NCBI GenBank assembly: GCA_966424055.1
Contig: CBJLMB010000015.1
Span: forward strand, 1 to 64,000
Direction of reading: 5' to 3'
DNA from: Deminuibacter sp966424055
GTDB taxonomy: Bacteria; Bacteroidota; Bacteroidia; Chitinophagales; Chitinophagaceae
DNA: 64,000 nucleotides
The notes beneath the pieces are model-generated. The model saw only the letters and a program-made list of their open reading frames with translations. It was not told the DNA's origin and did no database searches. Position 1 is the stretch's first letter. Every line of letters begins with the position of its first letter. Shown piece by piece: positions 27,112 through 35,943 of the stretch. A program made the position numbers and the translations under genes.

Positions 27112-29310
27112 TTATTCACTGACCGTAAAAGCAGCAACCAGTTTTTTATCAGCGGAGTGACTGCCTATATACAATACATAATTTCCGCTGTGCACGGTTT
27201 CGGCATTCTGTTGTGCATTCCATTTCTGTAGTTCATTTACGGGTATCACAAATTCCAGTTCAGTTTGTTCGCCGCGGGCCAGGTGTACTCTTTTAAACTG
27301 GTGCAGTTCGCGCAACGGCAGTTGTTTACCACCGGGATATACGATATAGGCCTGGGGCACTTCATCACCGTCCATTTTACCTGTGTTGCTAAGGTGTATG
27401 GTGCAACGGATATCATCACCGGCCTTGTATTGCGATTGTGGCTGTTGCTTCCACTGGTATTTGAAACTGGTATAGCTGAGGCCATACCCAAAAGGATACA
27501 GTGGTGCACCGGTAAAATAACGGTAAGTGCGGTTGGTCATGGCATACTCTTCAAACGGCGGAAGATCATTGACAGACTGATAAAAAGTTACCGGCAAACG
27601 GCCGGCAGGGTTGTAGTCGCCAAACAATACATCGGCCAAGGCATTGCCGCCCTGTTGCCCCGGGTACCAGGCTTCCACGATGGCATCCAGCTGCTCATTT
27701 TCCCAGCCAAGAGCAAGCGCACTTCCGTTGGTTAATACCAACACCAGTTTTTTCCCGGCAGCTTTCAATGCTTTCAATGCAGCCACCTGGTCGGCAGGCA
27801 GCTCAAGATCAGTCCTGTCGCCTTTAAAAAAACCATTCAGTTCAATTGGACTTTCTTCGCCTTCCAGGCTGGCAGAAATACCGCCGCAGAAGATCACCAC
27901 ATCGGCATCTGCCACTGCTTTTACAAGGCGGGAGATGCTGTCTTGCCTGTTTGCCTCAGTCGCAAAAGGGCGATCGGGTTTGGGCAGGTAATCGGCCGTG
28001 ATGATACGGGTGTTTCCACCCAGCTTTTGCCGGATGCCCTGTAAAAAGCTCACGGGATGATCGGGTGTTCCATTGTAATTACCCCAGAGCACTTCCACAT
28101 CATTATTGTATGGCCCTACTACGGCAATACGGGAAAGCTGTTTGGACAGCGGCAGCAGTTTTTGTTTATTCTGCAGCAGCACCATACTTTCCTGCGCCAT
28201 TGTGCGCGACAAAGCATCATGCGCTGGTGAGTTATTTTCTGAAAAAGGAATATGCTGATAAGCCACCTGTTCTGCCGGATCGAAAATACCCAGTTTAAAC
28301 AAGGCCAGCATCAGTCTGCTCACAGATACATCTATCTGTTTCTCTGTGATCATACCATCGTTCACGGCTTTGGCCAGCGATACATATTCGCCGCCGCAGG
28401 TAAGATCGCAACCTGCTTTCACGGCAATAGCCGAAGCTTCTTCCTGTGTGGGTACATATTTATGAAACTGGTAAATATCAGAAACAGCACCACAATCAGA
28501 TACTACATAGCCTTTGAAGCCCCATTGCTGCCGTAGTACGGTATCGAGCAGAAAATGGTTGGCACAGGCAGGTACACCATCCACCCGGTTGTAAGCGCCC
28601 ATTACAGAATATACTTTGCCGGCTTTAACCAGTTTGGCAAAAGCAGGCAGGTAAGTATCAAACAGGTCTTGCCGGCTCACCCTGGCATCAAAAATATGGC
28701 GGTTGTATTCGCTGCCGCTGTGCACAGCATAATGTTTGGCTGTTGCAATCACTTTAAAATAACGTGGATCATTGCCCTGTAATCCCTTTACAAAAGCAAC
28801 GCCAGTAGTACCGGTGAGATAAGGATCTTCGCCATATGTTTCCTGGCCACGTCCCCAGCGGGGATCCCTGAAAATATTGATATTGGGCGTCCACATGGTC
28901 AGCCCCTGGTAAATATTCCTTTCGCCATGCCGCACATGCTCTTCATGTTTGGCCCTTGCTTCTGTTGATATCACATCTGCCACCCGGTGCACCAGCGCTG
29001 TATCCCATGCTGCAGCCATGCCAATGGCCTGAGGAAAAACAGTGGCCACACCATCCCTTGCCACACCATGCAAACACTCATTCCACCAGTTGTAGGCAGG
29101 TATACCCAGCCTTTCCACTGGTTTGGCATTGTTCTGCATCAAAGCTATTTTTTCAGCCAGGGTAAGACGTCCAACCAGGTCTGAAGCCCTTTCTTCAAAA
29201 GATAAACCGGTGTTCTGAAAAGGATAAGCAGCCTGCTGTACTTTTTCCTGCGCCATCCCGTACAACCCTGATACCAATGCCAGTGTAAGTAAGCCTGATT
29301 TAATATGCAT
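27112..29310 (-). CDS. GH3-family beta-glycosidase (xylosidase/arabinosidase-like)
   Basis: A 732-residue secreted GH3 enzyme. The ATG at 29310 (MHIKSGLLTLALVSGLYGMAQ) gives a good signal peptide. The N-terminal barrel has WWNECLHGVA, RDPRWGRGQETYGEDP, AKHYAVHSG and the nucleophile Asp in GYVVSDCGAVSDI; the second domain has LLQNKQKLLPL and CGGISASLEGEES with the likely acid/base Glu; a C-terminal FN3-like domain follows YPFGYGLSYTSF. The SDCGAV form is typical of the beta-xylosidase/alpha-L-arabinofuranosidase branch. The stop codon abuts an esterase remnant, so this unit once included another enzyme. It is divergent from the clan GH-D gene at 29.8 kb. Confidence 0.92.
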   Translation of the reverse strand: MHIKSGLLTLALVSGLYGMAQEKVQQAAYPFQNTGLSFEERASDLVGRLTLAEKIALMQNNAKPVERLGIPAYNWWNECLHGVARDGVATVFPQAIGMAAAWDTALVHRVADVISTEARAKHEEHVRHGERNIYQGLTMWTPNINIFRDPRWGRGQETYGEDPYLTGTTGVAFVKGLQGNDPRYFKVIATAKHYAVHSGSEYNRHIFDARVSRQDLFDTYLPAFAKLVKAGKVYSVMGAYNRVDGVPACANHFLLDTVLRQQWGFKGYVVSDCGAVSDIYQFHKYVPTQEEASAIAVKAGCDLTCGGEYVSLAKAVNDGMITEKQIDVSVSRLMLALFKLGIFDPAEQVAYQHIPFSENNSPAHDALSRTMAQESMVLLQNKQKLLPLSKQLSRIAVVGPYNNDVEVLWGNYNGTPDHPVSFLQGIRQKLGGNTRIITADYLPKPDRPFATEANRQDSISRLVKAVADADVVIFCGGISASLEGEESPIELNGFFKGDRTDLELPADQVAALKALKAAGKKLVLVLTNGSALALGWENEQLDAIVEAWYPGQQGGNALADVLFGDYNPAGRLPVTFYQSVNDLPPFEEYAMTNRTYRYFTGAPLYPFGYGLSYTSFKYQWKQQPQSQYKAGDDIRCTIHLSNTGKMDGDEVPQAYIVYPGGKQLPLRELHQFKRVHLARGEQTELEFVIPVNELQKWNAQQNAETVHSGNYVLYIGSHSADKKLVAAFTVSE

Positions 29311-29831
29311 GACAACGATTTTATTGTGCAATGTTAAAGCAAGATATTTTTTCTGTAACGATTATTTCAGGCTATTGCCGCTAAATTTCCTGCTAAAACA
29401 GACAGGCAGGATAATAAATATCTTTTCAACACTTATTCCGGGCAACAGGGCTTTCCTCCTATCCATATCCCCCTACCCCTATTTTGTTTTACGCGCGAAC
29501 ACGGTACACCAACGCAAAAGAACAGCTCCCTGTATTGCCCCGCTATTTGGAAATATGCCTTTATTAGCTATATTTGTGGTATAGCATAGTATAGAACAGT
29601 ACAGTTCCCTGCTGACCAATGGAAGCCGCCAGCTTATTGCCATATGAGCCATCAACACCTGTCCATTCATTTGCCTGAACCAGTCAGCACGCTGCCTTTA
29701 TGGCTGCGGATAGCTGTTTTCTGTACCGGCATCCGGTTATCCTTATACCGCTTGATCCCTTTTATATACCATTATTTATTCAACATACCCCGCTGTGGGT
29801 TCATTGCCATTACGCTTAACGATCGATGCTT
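29311..29831. other. Divergent intergenic region between GH3 and clan GH-D genes
   Basis: About 520 bases without a supported gene. It contains one strong plus-strand promoter (29546-29576). Short open frames in the last 190 bases have no recognisable product. The deduced leader to the plus-strand gene would be about 250 nucleotides, long enough for leader control, but no known riboswitch pattern was recognised. Confidence 0.6.
29546..29576 (+). promoter_or_regulatory. Bacteroidota promoter TTTG-N19-TATATTTG
   Basis: TTTG at 29546-29549 and TATATTTG at 29569-29576 match the -33 and -7 (TAnnTTTG) elements of Bacteroidota housekeeping promoters with the usual 19-base spacing. It reads toward the gene at 29832, giving a leader of roughly 250 nucleotides. 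Best promoter match seen in the window. Confidence 0.7.
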
Positions 29832-32540
29832 ATGAAAAAGAAATTTACCCATCCAGCAAGTTTTTTTGTGTTACCTGCACTGCTGTTTTGCGTGGCCACC
29901 TTATATGGCCGCCCCGCCCTTGCGCAGGAAATGATTTATGAAGCAGAAAGCGGCGTGCTTTCCAACGGTGCCCAGCTTTCAGGCTGCAGTACCTGTTCGG
30001 GCGGACAGCTGGTAGGTTATCTCGGCGGCAATACCAATGGCACGGTTACACTTACAGTGAATGCGGCCACTACAGGCAGGTATACGCTGAAAGTATATTA
30101 TGCAACAGGCGACCCCAGGAGTATTCATGTAACCATTAACAACGGCACGGTTTCGGGAGTAAGCTGTGTACCTTCCGGCGGCTGGAGCACTGTTGCTGTA
30201 ACAGCTATAGCAGTTGATCTCAATGCCGGTGCCAACACCCTGAAACTGGACAATGCCGGTGGCTGGGCACCGAATATCGATAAGCTGGGCCTGCTTCCCT
30301 ATACAGCTTCGAATATTTATTTTGGCAGCAACCGGATCGAGTACAATACAGCCGGCGGTAATTTCTCGGTATTTTACAACAATACCCGCATCATCGCTGA
30401 TGCCTATGCCATGGCTTATAACGGCGGCACCGCATTGAGCAGTGCGGCCTACAGCAACCGCAGTATTGCACAGGCCGCTTTTGCAGACAGTTTTGGCAAT
30501 GGCATAAAATACACGGTAACATTAACCGGTAACGGCTTGCCGCAAATGCAGCAGTTGTTTTATGTGTATCCCACCAAGCATTATTTTTTTACCGAGATCA
30601 ATATCAGCGGTACCAATCTGAGCAGTAATTATATGGCCCCCCTGGTTGCCAACAGCGCCAATATACAAAGCAGCGGTGATGTGCGTGACCTGTTTGTGCC
30701 GTTCGACAATGACGCATTTGTCAGCTACGATGCCAAATCACTATCCTCAACACTTACCAATACCAGTGCAGAAATAGGTGCTGTATACGATAACAATTCG
30801 CGAAAGGGACTGGTAGCCGGATCGGTGGAACATGATGACTGGAAAACCGGTGTACGCACAACGGGTAATGGCGCTGCCCTGTTTGAACTAACCGTATGGG
30901 GCGGCTTTACAGATGCCGGTGTTACCCGCGACCAGAAAACACATGGCAGCCTGGCAGGCAATAAGATCAAATCACCCAAGATTTTTGTCGGTTATTTTGA
31001 TGACTGGCGCCAGGGCCTGGAAGACTATGGCAAAGCCAACCGTTTTGCCACCACCAAATATGTATTTAACTGGACACAGCCTGTGCCTTTCGGCTGGAAC
31101 AGCTGGGGCGAAATAAAATCGAACCTTACACTTGCCAAAGCCAATGCAGTGGTCGATTTTTTTGCAGGGCAGCTGCCAGCTTTCCGCAGTGGCAATACGG
31201 CATATATAGACCTGGATTCATACTGGGATAATCTTGCTTCAGGCGGTATGACAGGCGATTTCAGCCAGCTGGCACAATTTGCCAGCTATTGCACCAGCAA
31301 AGGATTGATGCCGGGCATTTACTGGGCACCTTTTGTTGACTGGGGCAAAACCAACCGGCAGATCGAGAACAGCAATTATAATTACCAGGATGTATGGCTA
31401 AAGGAAAACGGCCATTACCATGATATGGATGGCTGCCGGGCCATGGACCCCACTCACCCGGGCACACAGCAACGGATCGCCTACCTGATCGGCAAGTTCA
31501 AAGCCTGCGGTTTTAAGATGATCAAGATCGATTTCCTGGGGCATGCGGCAATGGAAGCAGACAGCTATTATGACAGCAGCGTTAAAACAGGTATGCAGGC
31601 TTTTAAAAAAGGCATGCAATACCTTGTTGACCAGCTTGCAGGGCAAATGCTGGTATATGCAGCCATCTCTCCCAATCTTGCCACAGCGCCTTATGTTCAT
31701 ATGCGCAGGATAGCCTGCGATGCAGAAAGCAATATCGGCGCCTCACAGTATACGCTCAACAGCACCAATTATGGCTGGTGGCAAACATTCATCTATCCAT
31801 ATATTGATGCCGACCATATGGTGTTCAGGAATGAAACAGAAGGTACCAACCGTGCCCGGTTCGCTTCGGGCATTGTAACCGGTACACTTATTACAGGAGA
31901 TGATTTTTCTGCACCCTCCGCTTCACTTACCGACCGCGCCAAAAGGCTATTGCAGAACCAGGCCCTGCTTCATATAAGCAAAGGCAGCAATGGTAAAGCT
32001 TTCAGGCCGGTAGAAGGCAATACAGGCAATCAAACCAATGAACTGTTTGTAAAACAAGTGGGGGATGATTATTACCTGGCAGTGTTCAACTTTTCTTCGT
32101 ATGACAAGCACTTCGCTATTTCTATGAGCCGGATCGGTTTGCCCGGGCACTATACGGCGACCGAACTTTATTCCAATACCAGCACAGATGCCGACCAAAC
32201 GCTTAGTATCAGCGTTCCGGCTGCTGATGCGGCCATTTACCGTTTTCATACAGGCGGCATGTCGCAGCAATGCATTCCCCCTGACAGGAAAAAATGGGGC
32301 AGTTATGATGTCGTATTGTTTCCCAATCCCACCAGCCAGTATGTTAATATCCGTTGCAGCAAAACCTTATCCAGCATACGCCTGGTGGATATGAGCGGGA
32401 ATGTTTTACAACTGTTCAGCCATATCAACAGCAACAATTACCGGCTGAACATGGCCGCCTACCCGCCTTCGATGTATGTGGCCGAACTAAAAGACATGAC
32501 CGGCAGGATGGCCACCTGTAAGATCATTAAAAACAAATAA
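29832..32540 (+). CDS. Clan GH-D (GH27/GH36-like) glycosidase with N-terminal CBM and T9SS C-terminal domain
   Basis: About 902 residues, starting MKKKFTHPASFF (an ATG 6 bases upstream is possible). A signal peptide ends near ALAQ. The next 120 residues, from MIYEAESGVLSNGAQLSG to NAGGWAPNIDKLGLL, look like a CBM6/CBM35 module. A beta-domain and a TIM barrel follow, with PFGWNSWGE, FKMIKIDFLGH (nucleophile Asp), a candidate acid/base in RIACDAES, and GDDFSAPSASL. The final 80 residues (YDVVLFPNPTSQYVNIR to CKIIKNK) are a type-A T9SS sorting domain, so the enzyme goes to the surface or medium through type IX secretion. Alpha-galactosidase-type activity is likely but not certain. Confidence 0.85.
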   Translation: MKKKFTHPASFFVLPALLFCVATLYGRPALAQEMIYEAESGVLSNGAQLSGCSTCSGGQLVGYLGGNTNGTVTLTVNAATTGRYTLKVYYATGDPRSIHVTINNGTVSGVSCVPSGGWSTVAVTAIAVDLNAGANTLKLDNAGGWAPNIDKLGLLPYTASNIYFGSNRIEYNTAGGNFSVFYNNTRIIADAYAMAYNGGTALSSAAYSNRSIAQAAFADSFGNGIKYTVTLTGNGLPQMQQLFYVYPTKHYFFTEINISGTNLSSNYMAPLVANSANIQSSGDVRDLFVPFDNDAFVSYDAKSLSSTLTNTSAEIGAVYDNNSRKGLVAGSVEHDDWKTGVRTTGNGAALFELTVWGGFTDAGVTRDQKTHGSLAGNKIKSPKIFVGYFDDWRQGLEDYGKANRFATTKYVFNWTQPVPFGWNSWGEIKSNLTLAKANAVVDFFAGQLPAFRSGNTAYIDLDSYWDNLASGGMTGDFSQLAQFASYCTSKGLMPGIYWAPFVDWGKTNRQIENSNYNYQDVWLKENGHYHDMDGCRAMDPTHPGTQQRIAYLIGKFKACGFKMIKIDFLGHAAMEADSYYDSSVKTGMQAFKKGMQYLVDQLAGQMLVYAAISPNLATAPYVHMRRIACDAESNIGASQYTLNSTNYGWWQTFIYPYIDADHMVFRNETEGTNRARFASGIVTGTLITGDDFSAPSASLTDRAKRLLQNQALLHISKGSNGKAFRPVEGNTGNQTNELFVKQVGDDYYLAVFNFSSYDKHFAISMSRIGLPGHYTATELYSNTSTDADQTLSISVPAADAAIYRFHTGGMSQQCIPPDRKKWGSYDVVLFPNPTSQYVNIRCSKTLSSIRLVDMSGNVLQLFSHINSNNYRLNMAAYPPSMYVAELKDMTGRMATCKIIKNK

Positions 32541-32570
32541 TGCCTGCTGTTTAACCAGCCTGGTACCCTG

Positions 32571-33512
32571 TCAGGATTTCAGCTGTTGCCAGAAGCGGGC
32601 ATATGCTTTGTTCCGGCTTAGCAGCTGGAGATGTGTGCCCTGTTCGGCAGCATACTCTTCCTGTATAAACAATACCTGGTCTGCCTGCTGTAAACTGCGC
32701 GGCTGATGGGCCAGTAGAACAATGGTTTTGCCTTGCCGCAGCTCATCTATGGTGTATTGAAGCTGCTTGTCGTGTTTTGAAGCAGCATACACTGCTGCTT
32801 CATCCAGCAGCAGCACGGGCGCATTTTTCAGCAGGGCGGCTGCAATGCTTATCCGCAACTGCTGGCCTGGCAACAATTGGCAGCCGCTGGTACCCACAAG
32901 CGTGTGAATACCGTCACTTAGTTCCCAGGCAAAGTCGAGTACCCGTGCTTTATCAGCGGCATCCAGTAATGCGGCTTCGGTTGCGGCAGGACAATGCTGC
33001 CTGATATACTGGTAAATACTGCCTGTACACAGGCCGGGCTCTTCCATCAACACATGCACCAGGGCATGCAAATGATGTGTCGGTAACTGGCTGATATCCG
33101 CATTCCCTATTGTAACCGTACCGGGTGGTATACGGAGGCTACCGTCAAAGATACCGGCGATCGCCGGCCTGATGCCGGTAAAACTACCGGCCAGCGCAAG
33201 TGTTTGTCCGGCCGGCAGGTGCAGGCAGATCTGCTCAGGCGCTGATTGACCATAGTAGCGGCTGGCGTAAAGATGCCTTATAAGAATACCGTATTTCGAC
33301 AATGCTGCTTTATGCTCCTGTTCCTGCGCCGGCATGCTGTCCTCCTGGCCGTCTGTATTGTTGTTGATATATAAATCAGTCATATTCCTTGTCTTTATTA
33401 CAGCCTGCAGACTATTGTGCCCCTCCTGCAACTTTACATTTTTATACCTTTCCGGCAGTCTGCCGGCGTAGCTGAAATTTCCGTTATTAGCTACCCGCTG
33501 TTTTTCCATCAT
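32571..33512 (-). CDS. Orphan ABC ATPase-like protein with degenerate Walker A
   Basis: About 313 residues. From about residue 90 it follows an ABC-exporter nucleotide-binding domain: CLHLPAGQTLALAGSF, then SQLPTHHLHALVHVLMEE, GSIYQYIRQHC, LLPGQQLRISIAAALLKN (signature region) and PVLLLDEAAVYAASK (Walker B). The Walker A place reads GSFTGIRPAIAG, without the Gly-Lys-Ser/Thr of a working P-loop, and no membrane domain is present in the N-terminal 90 residues. It may be a decaying exporter fragment or a non-hydrolysing regulatory protein. Start at 33512 or 33509 (adjacent ATGs). Divergent from the AraC gene, with about 80 bases between them. Confidence 0.65.
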   Translation of the reverse strand: MMEKQRVANNGNFSYAGRLPERYKNVKLQEGHNSLQAVIKTRNMTDLYINNNTDGQEDSMPAQEQEHKAALSKYGILIRHLYASRYYGQSAPEQICLHLPAGQTLALAGSFTGIRPAIAGIFDGSLRIPPGTVTIGNADISQLPTHHLHALVHVLMEEPGLCTGSIYQYIRQHCPAATEAALLDAADKARVLDFAWELSDGIHTLVGTSGCQLLPGQQLRISIAAALLKNAPVLLLDEAAVYAASKHDKQLQYTIDELRQGKTIVLLAHQPRSLQQADQVLFIQEEYAAEQGTHLQLLSRNKAYARFWQQLKS

Positions 33513-33594
33513 GGTAGTTTTGTACAAATTTCCGTTGCAGCAGGCAAATCATTTTTACAGCATCGGGATATACTTTTATATAATCGGGATTTTT

Positions 33595-34590
33595 ATGGGA
33601 ATGCAGATAGAAGATGATAACGGCAGATGGATGACCATTAATGGTCCGCTCGACCCCGGGCAGCTTATACTGAACCAGCCGCTGGTTACAGAATGGAGGG
33701 ATACATTCAGTTATCCATTCGGGGATGCGGAGATGGTGCAGATACTTTTTTTCAATACCTATATTTTATATGGGGATATGGTTCTGAAAAAAAACAGGCT
33801 GCGCATGCGCACGGTTGATATGCCCGATACTGTTGAGATGCATTTTGCCTTTACCGGCAATGGCAGGCTGATCAACCATGTCAATCACAAAGAATATGCA
33901 TTTGCACCCAACCATCACAATGTGCTGTACATGCCTGAGTTTGACGGCGCCGGTGTATATCCCGATAATATACCTTACCGTTTTTTTGAAGTGCATTTCC
34001 TGCGAAGCCATTTTCTTGATCTTGCCAGGGGCTCGTGTACAGCGCTGGAACGTTTTGCCGATAAAGTGGCCAGCGGGCAGTTTGCCGATCTTTCCCACGA
34101 AAACCTTCCTATCAATTTTGCCATGCACCGGTGCATACAGGACATCATCCACTGCCAGTTCACCGGCGGACTGAAACTATTGTTCCTGCAGGCCAAATGC
34201 ATTGAACTGCTCACCCTGCAGGCCGAAGCCAGCGAACAGGCACAGCACAACAAGCCCTCAACCCTGCTTCGGTCTTCATACGATAAAGATTGTATTATGC
34301 ATGCCCGGGATTACCTGCTTACACACCTGCACGACCCGCCCAGCCTGGCAGCGCTGGCGGGTATAGCCGGCATTAACGAGTTTAAATTAAAAAGAGGCTT
34401 TAAAGAATTATTCAACAACACCGTTTTCGGTTTCCTGAACGACAACAGGCTGCTGCAGGCAAAAGAGTTGCTGCACAGTGGTATTCCCATTAAACATATT
34501 GCAGAACAGCTTGGCTATTCTTCTGTACAGCATTTCAGCACTGCTTTCCGTAAAAAATTTGGCATGCCACCAGGCAAACTGTTTTCCTGA
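33595..34590 (+). CDS. AraC-family transcriptional regulator
   Basis: About 331 residues from the ATG at 33595 (MGMQIEDDNGRW); an in-frame ATG at 33511 would add 28 residues and overlap the divergent gene's start. The N-terminal part is a variable sensing domain. The C-terminal 100 residues form the paired helix-turn-helix: LTHLHDPPSLAALAGIAGIN, then EFKLKRGFKELFNNTVFGFL and IAEQLGYSSVQHFSTAFRKK. The arrangement (N-terminal region with NVLYMPEFDG, VYPDNIPYRFFEVHF) resembles PchR-like regulators that often sit beside transport genes. It probably controls the divergent ABC-like gene and itself; the ligand is unknown. Confidence 0.88.
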   Translation: MGMQIEDDNGRWMTINGPLDPGQLILNQPLVTEWRDTFSYPFGDAEMVQILFFNTYILYGDMVLKKNRLRMRTVDMPDTVEMHFAFTGNGRLINHVNHKEYAFAPNHHNVLYMPEFDGAGVYPDNIPYRFFEVHFLRSHFLDLARGSCTALERFADKVASGQFADLSHENLPINFAMHRCIQDIIHCQFTGGLKLLFLQAKCIELLTLQAEASEQAQHNKPSTLLRSSYDKDCIMHARDYLLTHLHDPPSLAALAGIAGINEFKLKRGFKELFNNTVFGFLNDNRLLQAKELLHSGIPIKHIAEQLGYSSVQHFSTAFRKKFGMPPGKLFS

Positions 34591-34627
34591 AATAATTCAC
34601 CCGTACAATAAAACCACCGGCTTTTAT

Positions 34628-35746
34628 TTATAGCATCAAAGCTTCTTTTTTACCTGTTTTAACGGCCTTATAAATGGTGTCGATGATCTTCAGGTCTTTC
34701 AAAGCTTCTTCACCATCTACGGGTATCACCGGCTGTTTGCCCTCCAGGATGATGGCCGACATTTCTTCCATCTGAACGGTTTGGTGTGTTACTATAGGCT
34801 GGTTCAATTCACCTTTATTGGTACGGCCCCTGATAGGTCCATAGCCGGTGGCAGGCATAAGCTCGGCAAAACCCTTTTCGCCGGTGAGCAAAAAACGGTC
34901 AAGAAAATTCATATTGTAGGTCGACAGGCAGGAAGCCACGGCCCCGCCAGGAAAGCCCAGCTGAAACTGGATGGTTTCATCCACACCGGGTTTAAATTTC
35001 TCCTTATCTGTTTTGGTTTCTTCAGCAGTTACCCATACGGGATCTTCACCGATCATATAACGCGAACCATTGATCGAATAAATGCCGATATCCATCAGAG
35101 AGCCGCCGCCTGCCAGCTGTTTGTTCAGCCGCCATTGTGTGGGATCACCTATCTTAAAGCCGCTCAGGCCCTGGAAGAACAGCGCCTTGCCGAATTCCCC
35201 TTCCTTCCGCAAACGGATCACTTCAAGTGTATTGGGTTCAAAATGCATGCGGTAGCCTACCAGCAGCTTTACATTGGCTTTTTTACAGGCATCGATCATC
35301 TCTTTTGCCTCTTCTGCGTTCAGGGCCATAGGTTTTTCACAGATCACCTGCTTGCCCGCTTTGGCCGCACGGATCACATGATCGTGGTGCAGGGCATTGG
35401 GTGTGATCACATATACAGCATCGATATCGGGATTGTCTTTGATCTGGTCGAAAGTTTCATAATTGTAACAGTTCTTTTCAGGAATACCATAACGCTGCTG
35501 CCAGTCTTTGATCTTTGCAGGCGTACCACTCACCACACCCACCAGTTTTGCTTTTTTGCAGGCTTTCATGGCCTCGGCTACACGGGTACCATAACTACCC
35601 AGCCCTACAATAGCCACCCGTAACACAGGGCCATCATAAGGCGGTTCTTCTCTTCTTTTTACCAGCTCACGTCCATAAGCGGGCAGCAAAGAAAAAGCAA
35701 TAGCGGAAGAGGTCATTTTTTGTAAAAAATCACGACGGGTGTTCAT
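34628..35746 (-). CDS. Gfo/Idh/MocA-family oxidoreductase, Tat-exported
   Basis: A 372-residue NAD(P)-dependent sugar oxidoreductase-like protein. A Tat-type signal (NTRRDFLQKMTSSAIAFSLL) is followed by the Rossmann fold VAIVGLGSYGTRVAEA, the conserved ICEKPMALN with catalytic-context Lys, YRMHFEPN, and GGGSLMDIGIYSING. It resembles periplasmic glucose-fructose-oxidoreductase-like members, which hold the cofactor tightly during export. Substrate unknown; as last gene of the minus-strand run behind two GH172 genes it may modify a released sugar. It converges on the AraC gene with only 37 bases between stops. Confidence 0.88.
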   Translation of the reverse strand: MNTRRDFLQKMTSSAIAFSLLPAYGRELVKRREEPPYDGPVLRVAIVGLGSYGTRVAEAMKACKKAKLVGVVSGTPAKIKDWQQRYGIPEKNCYNYETFDQIKDNPDIDAVYVITPNALHHDHVIRAAKAGKQVICEKPMALNAEEAKEMIDACKKANVKLLVGYRMHFEPNTLEVIRLRKEGEFGKALFFQGLSGFKIGDPTQWRLNKQLAGGGSLMDIGIYSINGSRYMIGEDPVWVTAEETKTDKEKFKPGVDETIQFQLGFPGGAVASCLSTYNMNFLDRFLLTGEKGFAELMPATGYGPIRGRTNKGELNQPIVTHQTVQMEEMSAIILEGKQPVIPVDGEEALKDLKIIDTIYKAVKTGKKEALML

Positions 35747-35943
35747 AGCAGACTATTTTTTTGCGTTAAATATTCACCAAAGGGGCAAGGGGTATACCAG
35801 GCAATCTGCAAGATATTGATAAACCCAGTGGGTAGCAATACCTGTTTTCAGGCGCCGTCACCGTTGTAATCAACAATCTGCGGCCTGGTTTGTTCCCGTC
35901 GTTGAAAACATTATCGCAAATAACAGAATAGTAGCAGCACTCC

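Noticed and set aside
29644..29835. Short plus-strand open frame before the clan GH-D gene, possible leader peptide
   Set aside because: No recognisable product, poor composition for a Bacteroidota protein and overlap with the true start; more likely untranslated leader.
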